A DNA stretch of 30,623 bases from the NCBI GenBank assembly GCA_000310025.1, contig FN649737.1:3274815-3305437 (forward strand), read 5' to 3'. This document shows positions 20,758 through 30,623 of this stretch, in pieces. Below the pieces are notes generated by a model. The model did no database searches and was not told where the DNA came from. It saw only the letters and a list, made by a program, of their open reading frames with translations. The position numbers and the translations under genes were made by a program. Source of the DNA: Ectocarpus siliculosus. Its lineage: Eukaryota > Sar > Phaeophyceae > Ectocarpales > Ectocarpaceae. Numbering within the stretch: the stretch's first letter is position 1; each line of letters begins with the position of its first letter.

Positions 20758-23700
20758 TTCCGGCAACGCGCGCTGGTGATGATGATCTGAAACGGGCGAT
20801 CTTCAGGCAACAAAGCTGATTCTGAACATTGGGGTTGTCTTACTCCCCCAACGCTCAGCATCAATTTTCTGCCCAATTATCACCCGCTTCAGATACGCCC
20901 AGCGCCAATGTCGCGAGCACCATGCCAAGCCTCGACGAGAGGTCCCCCCTCCCCCCGCTCCCTCCATGATGAGTACTATAAGAAAAGAGACTTCCCCCGA
21001 AAAGTATTTTGTTTTCCCAGTAAAACAGCGTTGGGTTTCCCCCCCCCCATCCTTCCTGCATCTTCTGCCGCTGTGCAACCCGCCGAACAAGAAGCGCTTT
21101 TGGTTTCGGGTTAGGGTTACGTAGCACTAGGGGGGGTTGTCAGGCCCAATAGAGAAACGGGGGTCGTTTCATATACGATTGCCCGACACATCTACATGCA
21201 GGTTCTAAATATAGCTATTCGTATGTGTTTGCTGCGTGCGGCGTTTCTTGGTTCTCCGTTCTCCGTCCTTGTTATTTTATTCCGTTCTAGTTATTATGTT
21301 CCGTACGTGTAGATACGCGCTCTTCTTGTCTGGACGTTTCAACAGAGCAAAGCGAGAGACATCTATTCTTGTTTACTGTAGTATTTATGTCCTTTTGGGC
21401 CTGACGAAGGATTTGGGTTTCACTCTTTTGTGTGGGGCAGGCAGGCGTGCACCACTCTCTTTCTTTTCCGTACTTCACACATCGTCAAGTAGTAGTTTTC
21501 GGGCGCGTATCGACTCCGTCAACATTCACTTGATGGTTCGTCACGTTCTCAAAATCTGTTTTTGGTTGTCGGCATCCACGCCTATTCTGTTCAATTGGTG
21601 TTGACTGGCTCTTGCATTCATTCGTGTCGCGTTCTTTTCCGCCGCCGTTTGACACATGTCGGTCGGTTGCCGAAAGTTTTCGCTCCCCTTTTTATTGTTT
21701 TTTTTCAACTCGACCTAACTAAGCTTGTTCCTAGTTGTGGTGCCGCCCCCGGTGTGCATCGTTAACGTCCCGTCTATGGTTTGCTTTGCGTTTTCATGGT
21801 CCGACGTTCCGCCAGTGCTTCTATTGCATGCCACGGTCGGCGTGTACCATGCCGCTACACCCTTAGCATTTTTCCGTGCAATTTGCCTTGAAGTAAAGTT
21901 TTGATGTTTTTTCGGACGCCCCCCCAATCGCAAGCACGTTTCTCGTGACATGCGAATGTTCCTTTTCATGACGTTTGTGTCCTGCCCGTTGGCCGTTGTT
22001 ATTTGTTTTTCCAGAAATCCCCTCTCCGGCGCGTCTTATCGATTTTGGTTGGCCCTTCAAGGTTTTCCATGTCGACGGTATGCCGTGACAGGCTTGGTTT
22101 TCGTTTGGGGTTCCCCCTCCCGCAAGGTTCTGGATTCTTTTATTGCGTAGTCGACCTGTTCATACGTGCGAGATCGTTTGTGATTTTCCCTGCACGATTC
22201 CGTTACTTGGTGTTATGGTCTTTTCGGTTCGGATGTTTTGGTAAGTGTAGTCTTCGCACCCCGCGTGCTTTTTTTCCGATGTTATCCGCCGACTCTGCCG
22301 CTTGGCTTCCTTGTGTAATGGTATAGACACGCGTAGCAATCCCTGAGTACCTTGGTGAAGACTCACTTGCTGATTAATCTACCTCTTCGGATAGCAGTGC
22401 ATGCTGATTCCTTGCTCTCTGAGGTAGACTCAGCATGTGGGGTAGACCAGCTCCCTCTAACAGGGGCTACAAAGGTCGTGTCCCCTGCTTTATCCTTCAA
22501 TCGGGAGGTACATCTCCCGCACTTTCCTCTGGGCATTAGCCCGCACTGCTACTACTACCGTTGGTACTTTCCCACATATTCGAATCCCATGACACTTTTT
22601 TTCCTTTTCTTCTTGATTCCGCTTCTTTTCTTGGGCAACGGAGAGGTGCGGGTGAGGGTTTTGAGTTGTCGCATCTTCGATCCACTCCGCAATCCTCTTG
22701 ATTTACTAGAGTCCTCCGAGGTTTGCTTCTGTATCTGCATCATCTACGACCACTCAGGGTGGGCTACATGTAGTGTTATGGTTTTTGGAGGTAGACATGT
22801 GATGTGGTTGACCATGGCTGTTTGACGTCGTCAGATGCTATGATGTGACGTCATGCTAGACTAGTAGGGCTTTATGCCGAGGCATGTGCCTTGCTGTTTA
22901 GTGTGCGTACGATCCGGTGATCGTGTGTGCTTGAGATCTTGTGAGTTGGCTTGCGAAAATGTTGATGAAGAGAAAGAGAACAACGGCAAGCAACAACAAT
23001 TTCCACCTACCTGTCTGCACCTACCTGTGGTCGGACAAGAGAGTCCCACACAGCTCAAAGGTGATTGATTCCGAAGGAAGGGGTCGAATCCCATAACACC
23101 TATTTCCCTACAGTACCGTCGTCCCTTTTGCCCCGGGAGTTTTTTTCTGCTTCTTCGTGTTTTGTTTGGCATTCTTCTTTTTCTTGTCTGCTGCTCAAGG
23201 GTAGTTCTTTCTTCGAGCACATGTAATTTTTTTTTACCGATCCTCTTTGTTTTGTTCTAGCGAGCTTGTCCGTTGCATATTTCTTGCTCCACCCACTCTT
23301 TGTTTCGATTTCGATTTCCATCTCATTGTACGGTGTGAAAGCACAAACAACTCCCTTTCGTTTCTTCCCTCTCTGTTTGCGGGAGTTGAACGTGTGCGAC
23401 CTTTCGTCGATAGTGGGGTGCCGTATCAGGAATGCTTCGCGCCGTAGATAGGAGGTGATGATATCTGATCATTAGCAGTAGTACTAGAGCCATCACGGAG
23501 ACAAAGCGAAACATACAAATATACTGGCTGTCTCGACTCCACCAACTTGTCAATCAGTGTTGGAATCGGTCTATCTATTCTTTCTCTAGGGATGATACGG
23601 GCACCAGACAGCGCGCTTCCGAGTACTGGAAAATACACAGACATGATGCACGCAACCGCCTCCACGCTTTACCGAGTGTGCACCCCACACGCCGCTCTAG

Positions 23701-23838
23701 AAAGTACGTCGAGCCTAAAAAAACAAAAAATAAATCGCGATTGACTCCTACGCCAGTCTACCTCCACGTAACCACCACCTATTGACCAATAAAACTAGAC
23801 TGTTTCTAATGCACATACCCCCTCTCGTCTATACAGGA
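20758..23838. other. Non-coding region downstream of the glycosyltransferase gene
   Basis: No gene is recognised on either strand. The + strand from about 21230 to 22330 is T/G-rich, resembling the region after the Cys-rich gene, and may include a long 3' UTR. A single GGGTTAGGGTTA occurs at about 21108. The longest frame (22352-22825, + strand) has a hydrophobic stretch but no domain or coding composition. An 8-bp-arm inverted repeat CATGCTGA/TCAGCATG spans about 22399-22436. Confidence 0.5.
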
Positions 23839-24012
23839 TACCGTGGGTGCCATGACGTAAGACACCACACGCCCCGGAGCGAATTCCAAAGCTCGATTAC
23901 TGCACGATGAAGAGGATGTGCGAGACGAGAAGCATCCAACGCCGTCATGATGATAGTAATGAAGCTTGGAAAATCGGTCTAGGGGGTGTGGTATCTTACG
24001 TCACCTACGGTA
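23839..24012. repeat. Foldback/MITE-like element, copy 1
   Basis: Imperfect inverted repeats of about 31-37 bp face each other: 23839-23875 (TACCGTGGGTG...ACACCACACGCCCC) and 23982-24012 (GGGGGTGTGGTATCTTACG...ACGGTA), enclosing about 106 bp. The terminal TA on both sides might be a target duplication or part of the repeat. The same arm sequence recurs as a second inverted pair at 26963-27194. Confidence 0.65.
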
Positions 24013-24255
24013 CGTTTTTTTCCATAAAAAGGGATGGCCACGATGAATCCAACGTAACCGTTTGCTATCGGACAGTGGTAAAGCAACGTCCTGCGATAGG
24101 CTACGATCGATGCATGGCACAAAGGCCGGCGGCGTAGAGAAACGCACGTGGTTCGCTGAAGCTACACGTTAGTTTACCTCTATCGCTCGGAGCGTGGAGA
24201 ACAACAGCTCTACCACAAGCCCGGCATCCGTAGCCAAGACCATGCCTAGCCCCGT
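24013..24255. other. Spacer / 3' region of the minus-strand plastid gene
   Basis: This is downstream of the TAG (24258-24256) of the minus-strand gene and probably includes its 3' UTR. The short + frame at 23907-24137 runs through the foldback arm and is not credible. Confidence 0.4.
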
Positions 24256-26595
24256 CTACGGCAAAACCTCCATGATTATGTCGAAAGCCTCACGGGCCTG
24301 CCTCAGCTCTAAACTCGCGTGCAAATTTATATCCCAGACAAATAACAGCACAGCAGCAGTAGCACAGGAGGAGCAGGGGGACAAGAGCGGAATTCCATCA
24401 GGACAACACACACGATTGATCGCGTCGTTTCTTGCTCCAGAAACGGGGTCGTGCATGCGATGAACGAAACGGTTCGCGTAATAGAGTTGGAGTTCGCCTC
24501 CTTACAAAATGAAACCGTTGTTTCTGCTTTTTTTTGTGGCGAATCTCGTTCTAGAACAAGGGAAGGCATTCAAGTAAACGAAACCTCATAGCGGTCACTC
24601 TCGTCCACAGCCCAAACGTCTAAGTAACCCACCGGTCATGTTTTCTAGGCACAATTACCCATGGACCACATACTGCGGCTAGCTGGCGACAGAGACCCGC
24701 TTGCTGTGTTCGCTCTCTGATAGCTCAACCAAAACGCGTTACACACATGATTCGACTTGCATGGAGAACACAAATGTTTTAGGGGCGGTAAGGCATGGAA
24801 AATAAGGTGGGTGTTCACACCAACCGCCCTCGCACTAAGAGAGCAAGTTGTACGAGGTTTGCATCCGACGCAGAGTCATCGCAGAGGGTGTTCAGCTAAT
24901 ACAGTACTACAGTAGGTCGTGGAGACACCATCAGGCGAGAGACAGCGGTACACAAGCAGCTCAAAATTTGTGACGCAAAGATAAAAGTAGCAAAAAAAAA
25001 TCTAGTCGTAAAGGGGGCTGACATCAAACGAGTCAAAAGTTCGTGGTGCGCGCCAAGAGCAAGCTGGTGGCGGGCGTTCCGAGCCAAAAACCTTCAACTT
25101 TAAGGCACAAATGGCTCTCTCACCCATCCGTGGGGTGTCGAAGTCAATCTTGGTGCCGAGAATCTGGCGCTCCTCCCCTACGAAGACGTTGTTGTACGAG
25201 AAGCTGTCTAGGTACTGGACGTGGTCCAACACGTCCTGCCGTAGGCCAAGCAGGAGAGCCGAGTCGTCCTCGTCCGATTGTCGCGCGAGCTCAGCGATGA
25301 CGTTCTGTGATGGAAGTTAAGAGTTCGTCGGCAAATGAAACGATGGGATGGGAGTGGGACAACGGCAAGTGGGATGTGTAGCAAGAGAAGGGCTGGGCTA
25401 ACGAGAGGGTTGTACTCGGGTACACAGTGCCACAATCACCGCACCTGCGGTACGATCACTGCTACGGCAGCGAAAGGCTGAAATGAAACGTTTCTCTCAC
25501 TGCCAACTTGGGGGTGCAATTCGTGCAGAGCACTCACACAAACCCTAACGCTTAACCTCCAACACGGCAGGGGCGGAAGGACTGCTGCTGTCGTGTCAAC
25601 AAATTTGTTTGCTTTTTCCGCTGGAAGACTGACTAAATGAAGTCTTCTCGTTCTCTAGCAAAACTATTAAAGTACGACATGAATTGTACCTTGACGTCTG
25701 CCAACGGAGAGGTTTTGATTATATTCCTGATCGCATCCCACTTGGCGTCCTCAATCATCTGATCCACCGGATCCAGCTGTGTCCTGGCTTCGCGCAGCAG
25801 CCTAACCTACAAAGATGCAGCAGGGAACCATTGTGACATTGCCGCCGGCAGACGGGGGAGCTGTTGGTAGAAAACATGCCACAAAACCAAAACAGGGCAT
25901 GTCAAGCAAATGCCCAATTTCTGCGTAACGCGAAACCTTTACAGTACTTCGCCACTTCACCAGTTGGGACGCAAAGCCAGTTAAAAGAGACCACGCCGCC
26001 CTCCGAATCAGTTACAGGGAAGGAGTGTCATTGGCCGTTTGTTGTGCCCAGCCGAACAACAGCGGTTCCGACAAAAAGAGGGCCGTCGTATCCGAGGATC
26101 ACAGAGTTATTGTTCGAGATCGGAAGGAAGCCGATGCCGCTTGCTGCGTCCAGCAATGACAGCACACCTTCCTGCGGGTGCTTACCCGAGCTTGCGTGCG
26201 GTGCGTGGGGTGCGGTACGATAGCTTCAACTGCTGAATGTATGCACACTCGAGTTGCACATGATCTCTTGACATGTTCGGGGCTGGGTAGACAAGACTCA
26301 CCAGGTCTTCCTTGCTCCTGACGGCTGCAGAACAAGACGTGACCTTCAGGCCCAGCGTTCCAGCGATGGTAGCACCCACAGCCCTTGCAGCATCTGCCCT
26401 TGTCATGCCCCGACTACCTCTGCTGTTCACTGATGCGGGGGAGGCACTGATCATATGCTTTGTTGCCGAAGCGGGTGGGTTGGTGGGAGCCCCCGTGGTG
26501 CCCATGCACAAATTCACCGGGACAAAGGCCTGGACTGCATGGTAAGCAGCGCACACGAGCAACAAAACATTGCGCTTGTACAACAGGAGCCTCAT
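24256..26595 (-). CDS. Predicted thylakoid-lumen protein of unknown function
   Basis: Minus-strand exons, in order: 26595-26302, 25806-25690, 25304-25124 and 24308-24256; 645 nt, 214 residues. Introns are GT-AG, phases 0, 0 and 1. Residues 1-22 are a signal peptide (LLLVCAAYHAVQA) followed by FVP, the A|F junction seen in plastid preproteins of algae with secondary red plastids. A Ser/Thr-rich transit region follows, then RADAARAVGATIAGTLGL and SCSA (about 66-89), resembling a thylakoid-transfer hydrophobic domain, so lumenal targeting is likely. The mature part (from about residue 90) is charged and helical: EDLVRLLREARTQLDPV, WDAIRNIIKTSPLADV, YNNVFVGEERQILGTK, DFDTPRM and ending EAFDIIMEVLP. 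It may be a helical-bundle photosystem-associated factor, but I cannot name the family. The last 53-nt exon is supported by phase and motif continuity; without it exon 3 reads on to a stop at 25002. ATG 26595 is preferred over an upstream in-frame ATG (26706) because it places the signal peptide at the N-terminus. Confidence 0.75.
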
Positions 26596-26791
26596 GGTAA
26601 GTGCTATGCAGTATTGATCTCTCTGCTGTTCCCTTGTTGTCTTGTTGGCCCGCTTCGGAAGCCTTCTCCGGAGATTCGGGGGCTCCGTGGAATGAAAATG
26701 CCCCATCCGCCAGCCTCCAGCGGAGCGGTGTGTGTGTGTGTGCTGTGCTTGTGTCTACTGCTGTACCACTTGTTGCTTCTTGGTGGAGGCC
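26596..26791. promoter_or_regulatory. Compact divergent promoter region
   Basis: Only 196 bp separate the start codons of the minus-strand plastid gene and the + strand helicase gene, so both promoters and 5' UTRs must fit here or overlap coding sequence. It contains a (GT)n run at about 26729-26742 and no TATA box. Shared regulation is possible but not shown. Confidence 0.6.
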
Positions 26792-29752
26792 ATGCCCACA
26801 CTCGACATCGGAGGAACGTCTGTGGCTTTCCCATTCAATCCATACGACTGCCAGCTGGAGTATATTGGCGGCGTGCTTGAAGCTCTCAATGGTTCGGTAC
26901 GTTCCTCGTGCTGTTTTTTTTTTCGGGAATTTTGAATTTGTGTGCGGATTCGTCGACTGCTGCCGTAGGTTGCGCAAGATATCACACCCCCGAGGCCTAT
27001 TGCTGTCGAAGCTCCGTTACTCTGCAGCAGAAGTAGAGGAAGTGCCGAAAAGGACGGCATTGGGTCTTACTGATTGAGAAACTTCCGAGAGCGTGTCATT
27101 TAAGTTTGGCTCCCTCTTCGTCGGTGAAGTAGTAAGCGAGCTTCCATATATTATCGATCGTTCCAGGGGGTGTGGTATCTCATGCAACCCATGTACTGCC
27201 TACTCCTCCGTTACAGTACATAGCGTGTACTGCAGTGCCAGCCCATGAGATAAGAAACATCTATCTTGAGCGAGACCCAAACCTTATTTCGTCCCCACCA
27301 CTGAGCAAAGGTTTCTTTGCATGTAGGAAATAATGTAGCGCCGGCCGCTATGCTAGCAGCATTTTTAATCTGAGCCTCGGTTTCTGACGAGCATAATGCA
27401 TATTTATCTTACAACGAGTGTGCCGGCACTCTCTACAGTAGTAGTGGAGCAAGCCCACATGCCACACCAGTAGGGCGGGAATGTCCACTTCATCGGCTGC
27501 ACATAAAATCAGCAATCGTTCGAACAGCAGTTGCGTGCGCGTTTCGCGCTGCCTGGTCATAATCGCGACACCGCAGCGTAAGGTGCGTGCCCACGATTTA
27601 CTTCAAATTAGGGACAGCGCGTCGTGTAGCACACCCGTGGGTGTCAAAGGGGGACATGCTTCGCGAAGTGTATGCATGTCCAGAGGATGTGGCCCCAGTT
27701 TCAGTGTAAGGCCGAGTACTGCCATAGGATTTGTGACCGGCATTACACTGGGATGCTGACGGCTAGTACTGGCCTATATTTTACAGTACTTGGAATTGGA
27801 AGTATGCGTACAGATTATAATGAAATGTTTCCTTACCCTGGCTGACAAAAGGCATGATGCTTGGCTAAGTATACACCCTCCGGCCTCTTGAATGTATCGC
27901 TCGTCCCTCAATCGATCCCGCCTGACCCCGTTACGCGTTCTTCTTGTCTTAGTCTTATTCGGCATGTTCATTTCGTCTTGTTCCTTTCGTCTTATTGCTT
28001 TCGCCTTATTCCTTTCGTCTGGTTCCTTTCGTCTTATATACTCTTACCGCTTCATTCATTTCGTCTTATTCCTCTTGTTGATTTCGTCGTTGCTCTTTCG
28101 TCTTCTTCCTTTCGCTTTACTCCTCTCGTATTTTTCCTTTTGTATTATCTTGCTCTCATCCCATTCACTTCGTCTTATTCCTTTCGTCTTACTCCATCGA
28201 GCAGAAGAATGCCCTCCTGGAAAGCCCGACCGGTACGGGCAAGACGCTATGCCTACTCACGGCCTCTCTCGCTTGGCAACAACGGAATTCGGCCATGGTG
28301 GCCTCCAAGGTAGAAACAACGACCATGTTCTCGAAGCGAAAAAACATAAATAGTCTGTACCACAGGGCCTAAAACGAAGCAGCGTTGGTGTGCAGTATGA
28401 ACCGTTCAGAGCAAACGGGTAAAAGACGAAGTATGAACACCCCCGTTTTGTGGTACAAGAAATTGTTTTGTGCCAGAGCCCAGCGCGCGGGGCGTACATA
28501 TGGCTCACATCCTCGAGAGGACGAAGGCAGATCGACCACATATGTACTATCTGCATATGCATAATACTGCTTCACTCCGTGGTTTATTTACTCTGTCCTT
28601 TTCCATCCCATCGCTTGACAATTTCACTTATCCCCTTCTGAGGGTTCTCGTCGTGGACCCCCCCCCCGGCTGTCCCCCCCCCCCCGCTCGCACGCCTAGA
28701 GCGGGGACTAGCCAAACAAGCATGAAGGAAGGGCGCCGCCCGGCTGTTGGAATTGACGTTCTCCCTATTGGGAGTAGGAACGTCAGTGAGTCAGAGTGAG
28801 GTAATCTGCCTCCAAGGGTCGAGTGATCATATGTTACCATCCACGGCGAGGACCAAACCGCTATACGCCTCCCCCGTCCCATGCACGCAGCCTGCCCCTA
28901 CACAGCTTGCGTACGACGAGCGACCGGTCACCGACCTGTCCCGCCCGCGACACGAGCAACAGCCGTACCAGGAGAACAAGCCTGCCTTAGCCGCGGCCAT
29001 GCCCTCCGTCATCATCTACGCCTCGCGCACCCACAGTCAGCTAGGCCAGGTGCGCTGGTCCCAGGGTGGTGGCTGTTTCGTGTTGGTGTAGGTGGTGGTG
29101 GTGTGGCTGTGGTGACATCGGGTAGTCGCGGTGTGCTTGGGGGGCACCGTAGGCGGACAGGGCACCACCCACGCCCCGTTCATTGGGTCGGTTTTCGTAG
29201 TCCGATGTATGGTTGTGGAACTCCTTGCCGAAAGTAGACCCCAAGGTGCCGGAAGTAGAACGAAAGGATGTATGTACACGGCTGCAACAAGGCCGAGAGG
29301 TTGGGAAAAAGAAACGGTGAAGGAGAAATTTGTCCGCGTGACCCCCACACTTGAGTCACACGGAGCAATAACCGGCACCGAGTGAAACACCACACGAAAA
29401 TCGGAACTAATGAACACAAAACGAAAGCGTTCGCGTAGTATTTCTGTGATTGTTGTGTATGTTCTCTACAAAGCAAACCAACCCCCTTTTCCAAAAAACC
29501 AAAAAGGTGGCGAACGAGCTGAAGAACACGGTGTATCGCCCGAGACTCTCCCTCCTGGGCTCTCGCGACCAGCTCTGCGTCCACGAGGAGGTTTCCCAGA
29601 TGAAGGGAGGCGCCAAGAACCACGCCTGCTCGGCCCTCGTCAAGGCCAGGCGTTGCAAGTACCACCGCGGGACGGAGGACATGGTGGAGCGGGCGGGGGG
29701 GGGGGGCGTGGTTGCGGGAGGGGGGGGGAGCGGGCCCCCTGACCAGAGCACG
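26792..29752 (+). CDS. RTEL1: RTEL1-type iron-sulfur DNA helicase, 5' part only
   Basis: Exons: 26792-26896, 28205-28309, 28891-29049 and 29507-29752, all phase 0; 205 residues so far. The N-terminus (VAFPFNPYDCQLEYIGGVL) matches the start of RTEL1-class superfamily 2 helicases. Walker A is SPTGTGKT with Lys48, the same residue number as in human RTEL1; motif Ia is IIYASRTHSQL. VANELKNTVYRP and LGSRDQLC open the Fe-S domain. Cys147, Cys164 and Cys173 fit the first three cluster ligands; the fourth would lie in the next exon. RTEL1 unwinds D-loops, G-quadruplexes and telomeric T-loops in the nucleus. Relatives XPD, FANCJ and DDX11 are less likely given the N-terminus. Exon 2 could begin at 28202, adding one Gln. 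Exon 3 start (28891) is chosen for its pyrimidine tract; 28906 is in phase too. Exon 4 ends in a Gly-rich stretch with a GTGAGG donor at 29753. The remaining exons lie beyond the contig end. Confidence 0.82.
26963..27194. repeat. Foldback/MITE-like element, copy 2, in helicase intron 1
   Basis: Inverted arms 26963-26991 (CCGTAGGTTGCGCAAGATAT...CACCCCC) and 27166-27194 (GGGGGTGTGGTATCTCATG...) enclose about 174 bp. The arms match those at 23839-24012 with a handful of differences, so the two are members of one small dispersed family. It lies within intron 1, 66 bp after exon 1 of the helicase gene. Confidence 0.6.
27940..28195 (+). repeat. Degenerate ~13-bp-period pyrimidine repeat (TTTCGTCTTATTC)
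   Basis: About twenty diverged units of a TTTCGTCTTATTC motif run up to the acceptor of helicase exon 2. As a 250-base polypyrimidine stretch it may strengthen that acceptor. It creates two overlapping long open frames (27861-28313 and 27892-28353) of Phe/Leu/Ser-rich sequence that are not genes. Confidence 0.8.
28660..28690. repeat. Poly-C runs in helicase intron 2
   Basis: Two long C runs (about 28661-28670 and 28675-28685) flank CGGCTGT. Length may be inaccurate because of sequencing through homopolymers. They lie in the intron between exons 2 and 3 of the helicase gene and have no coding effect. Confidence 0.7.
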
Positions 29753-30245
29753 GTGAGGTTGGCTTCTGAGTCCGGGATCTATTTCGGGGGGGGGCGTCCG
29801 AAGTAGTGTGGCGTTGTAGGTCCCGTGGTTGGTACTGCTGTCTGCACCGTGCTACGCTCATGAAATGCACAGGATCACGTACGCAGACACATATGGCGCC
29901 CCCTCACCGAGGTCCTTAGATCATGACGGCCTTTTGAAGAATTTGTGTTTTCAACCGCACTGAGACTGGCAGCTTTTCAGTGATGAGCATGTTAGCGCGG
30001 TCGATGCTAACAACAATAACGAACACATCCACGCTCCTTTTCCTCTGTTGGGGCGAGCTCCCTGATACCAGCCCTCCATTCATGGTCCCTCCCATCCCCC
30101 CCATAGATAGGATACAGGCTAGACAACATCTTTGCGCCACATTTGGCAAAGCAAGAAGGAGGGATTGACGATCGGTGATCGGTCCCGTGGGAACAACGCT
30201 CCGTCCTCTCGAGGACCCGTGGCCAATGGTCTAACAACTATGGCA
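29753..30245. other. Helicase intron 4 or unassigned sequence before the contig end
   Basis: This follows the GTGAGG donor at 29753. I looked for the next helicase exon, which should carry the fourth Fe-S cysteine and a DEAH-box approach (an MPYNYL-like motif), and found none in any frame. A short minus-strand frame (29916-30149) shows no known domain. Confidence 0.5.
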
Positions 30246-30623
30246 TGCAAAACCTCCCCCCCCCCCCCCCGGCGGTTTTTCCAAAAAGGGGCCCAAAACC
30301 AAGAACTTGGGTTGCTGGGTAAAAAACACCAATTTTTGCCCTATTTACCTGGGAGGGGGGCCCCCCCCAGAAGGGAACCGGGGGTGAAGCCCGAAAAATA
30401 CCCTTTCCAACCCGGGAAACCAAAAAGGAAAAAAGGGGCCTCTGCCTTCCACCGCCGGCCGCCTTTAATGGGGGGGGGGGGTGTAATTTTTTCGAAACCA
30501 AGGAAATTTTGTGGGGGAAAGCCAGGTTTTTTGGGTCACCAACTTTGGTTTTTTACAAAAAAAAACACCCGTTTTTTTACTCCACTCTTAAAGGGGGTTC
30601 CGGGGAAAACTTTTTAAACCTGG
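30246..30623. other. Low-quality contig end (homopolymer-expanded bases)
   Basis: From a poly-C run at about 30257-30270 onward, nearly every base is doubled or in long runs, mirroring the first 275 bases. Frames here (30132-30617 on +, 30238-30501 on -) are artefacts. The helicase gene is therefore truncated by assembly, not by biology. Confidence 0.85.

Noticed and set aside
22352-22825. 157-codon + ORF with a hydrophobic segment
   Set aside because: No signal-peptide placement, domain or coding-like composition; it lies in non-coding sequence of similar base content.
23076-23100. tRNA-like GGTCGAATCC string (also near 20041)
   Set aside because: No matching acceptor stem, D-arm or anticodon arm could be laid out around either copy.
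25002-25123. Read-through C-terminus of the plastid protein
   Set aside because: The tail is Pro/Arg/Ser-rich and unlike the helical mature domain; splicing to 24308 gives a smoother ending with matching phase. Kept as an alternative only.
27861-28353. Two overlapping ~150-codon + frames rich in Phe, Leu and Ser
   Set aside because: Product of the 13-bp pyrimidine repeat, which is open in several frames; both run across helicase exon 2 in the wrong phase.
30132-30617. 161-codon + frame and an opposing minus frame at the right end
   Set aside because: Same homopolymer artefact; no real composition or domain.
1-30623. CRISPR array, bacterial operon or viral genome
   Set aside because: No regularly spaced identical repeats, no ribosome-binding sites or tightly packed ORFs; all credible genes have spliceosomal introns.

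Overview
This window is nuclear DNA from a eukaryote with intron-rich genes. It is most likely a photosynthetic stramenopile, and a brown alga of the Ectocarpus kind fits best. The grounds are phase-consistent GT-AG introns of 0.3-2.7 kb, a plastid protein with a bipartite targeting leader carrying an Ala-Phe cleavage motif (secondary red plastids), ten-cysteine secreted modules of a kind I associate with stramenopiles, and a Crypton-like tyrosine-recombinase element. Assignment below the stramenopile level is inference. The first ~275 and last ~370 bases are homopolymer-doubled, low-quality read ends, so the window looks like one whole assembled contig.

Layout: 276-2690 has no recognisable gene. 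A short interstitial telomeric tract lies at 2693-2719 and a likely promoter and 5' leader at about 2750-3016. A five-exon + strand gene (3898-7267) encodes a secreted or surface protein with four ten-cysteine modules, each on its own 1-1 phase exon, followed by a Ser/Thr/Pro-rich tail and a hydrophobic C-terminus. 7268-9259 is T/G-rich non-coding sequence, probably a long 3' UTR plus spacer. 9260-10383 is a 1.1 kb non-autonomous DNA transposon with ~32-bp terminal inverted repeats and a candidate ATG target duplication.

An eight-exon + strand gene (11926-20757) encodes an ~855-residue protein with two GT-A glycosyltransferase modules and C-terminal membrane segments. Its second intron holds a 2.5 kb decayed Crypton-like element in antisense orientation, bounded by a 27-bp direct repeat (one mismatch) that looks like attL/attR. 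Its last intron appears to be GC-AG. 20758-23838 is non-coding.

At the right, a four-exon minus-strand gene (24256-26595) encodes a predicted thylakoid-lumen protein. It diverges, with 196 bp between start codons, from the 5' part of an RTEL1-type iron-sulfur DNA helicase gene (26792-29752 and onward) that is cut by the contig end. Small foldback elements lie at 23839-24012 and in helicase intron 1 (26963-27194), and a ~13-bp-period pyrimidine repeat abuts helicase exon 2. The four genes do not form a pathway: one is cell surface, one endomembrane/glycan, one plastid and one nuclear genome maintenance. The gene models were built by hand from splice consensus, phase agreement and motif continuity; no alignment was run.
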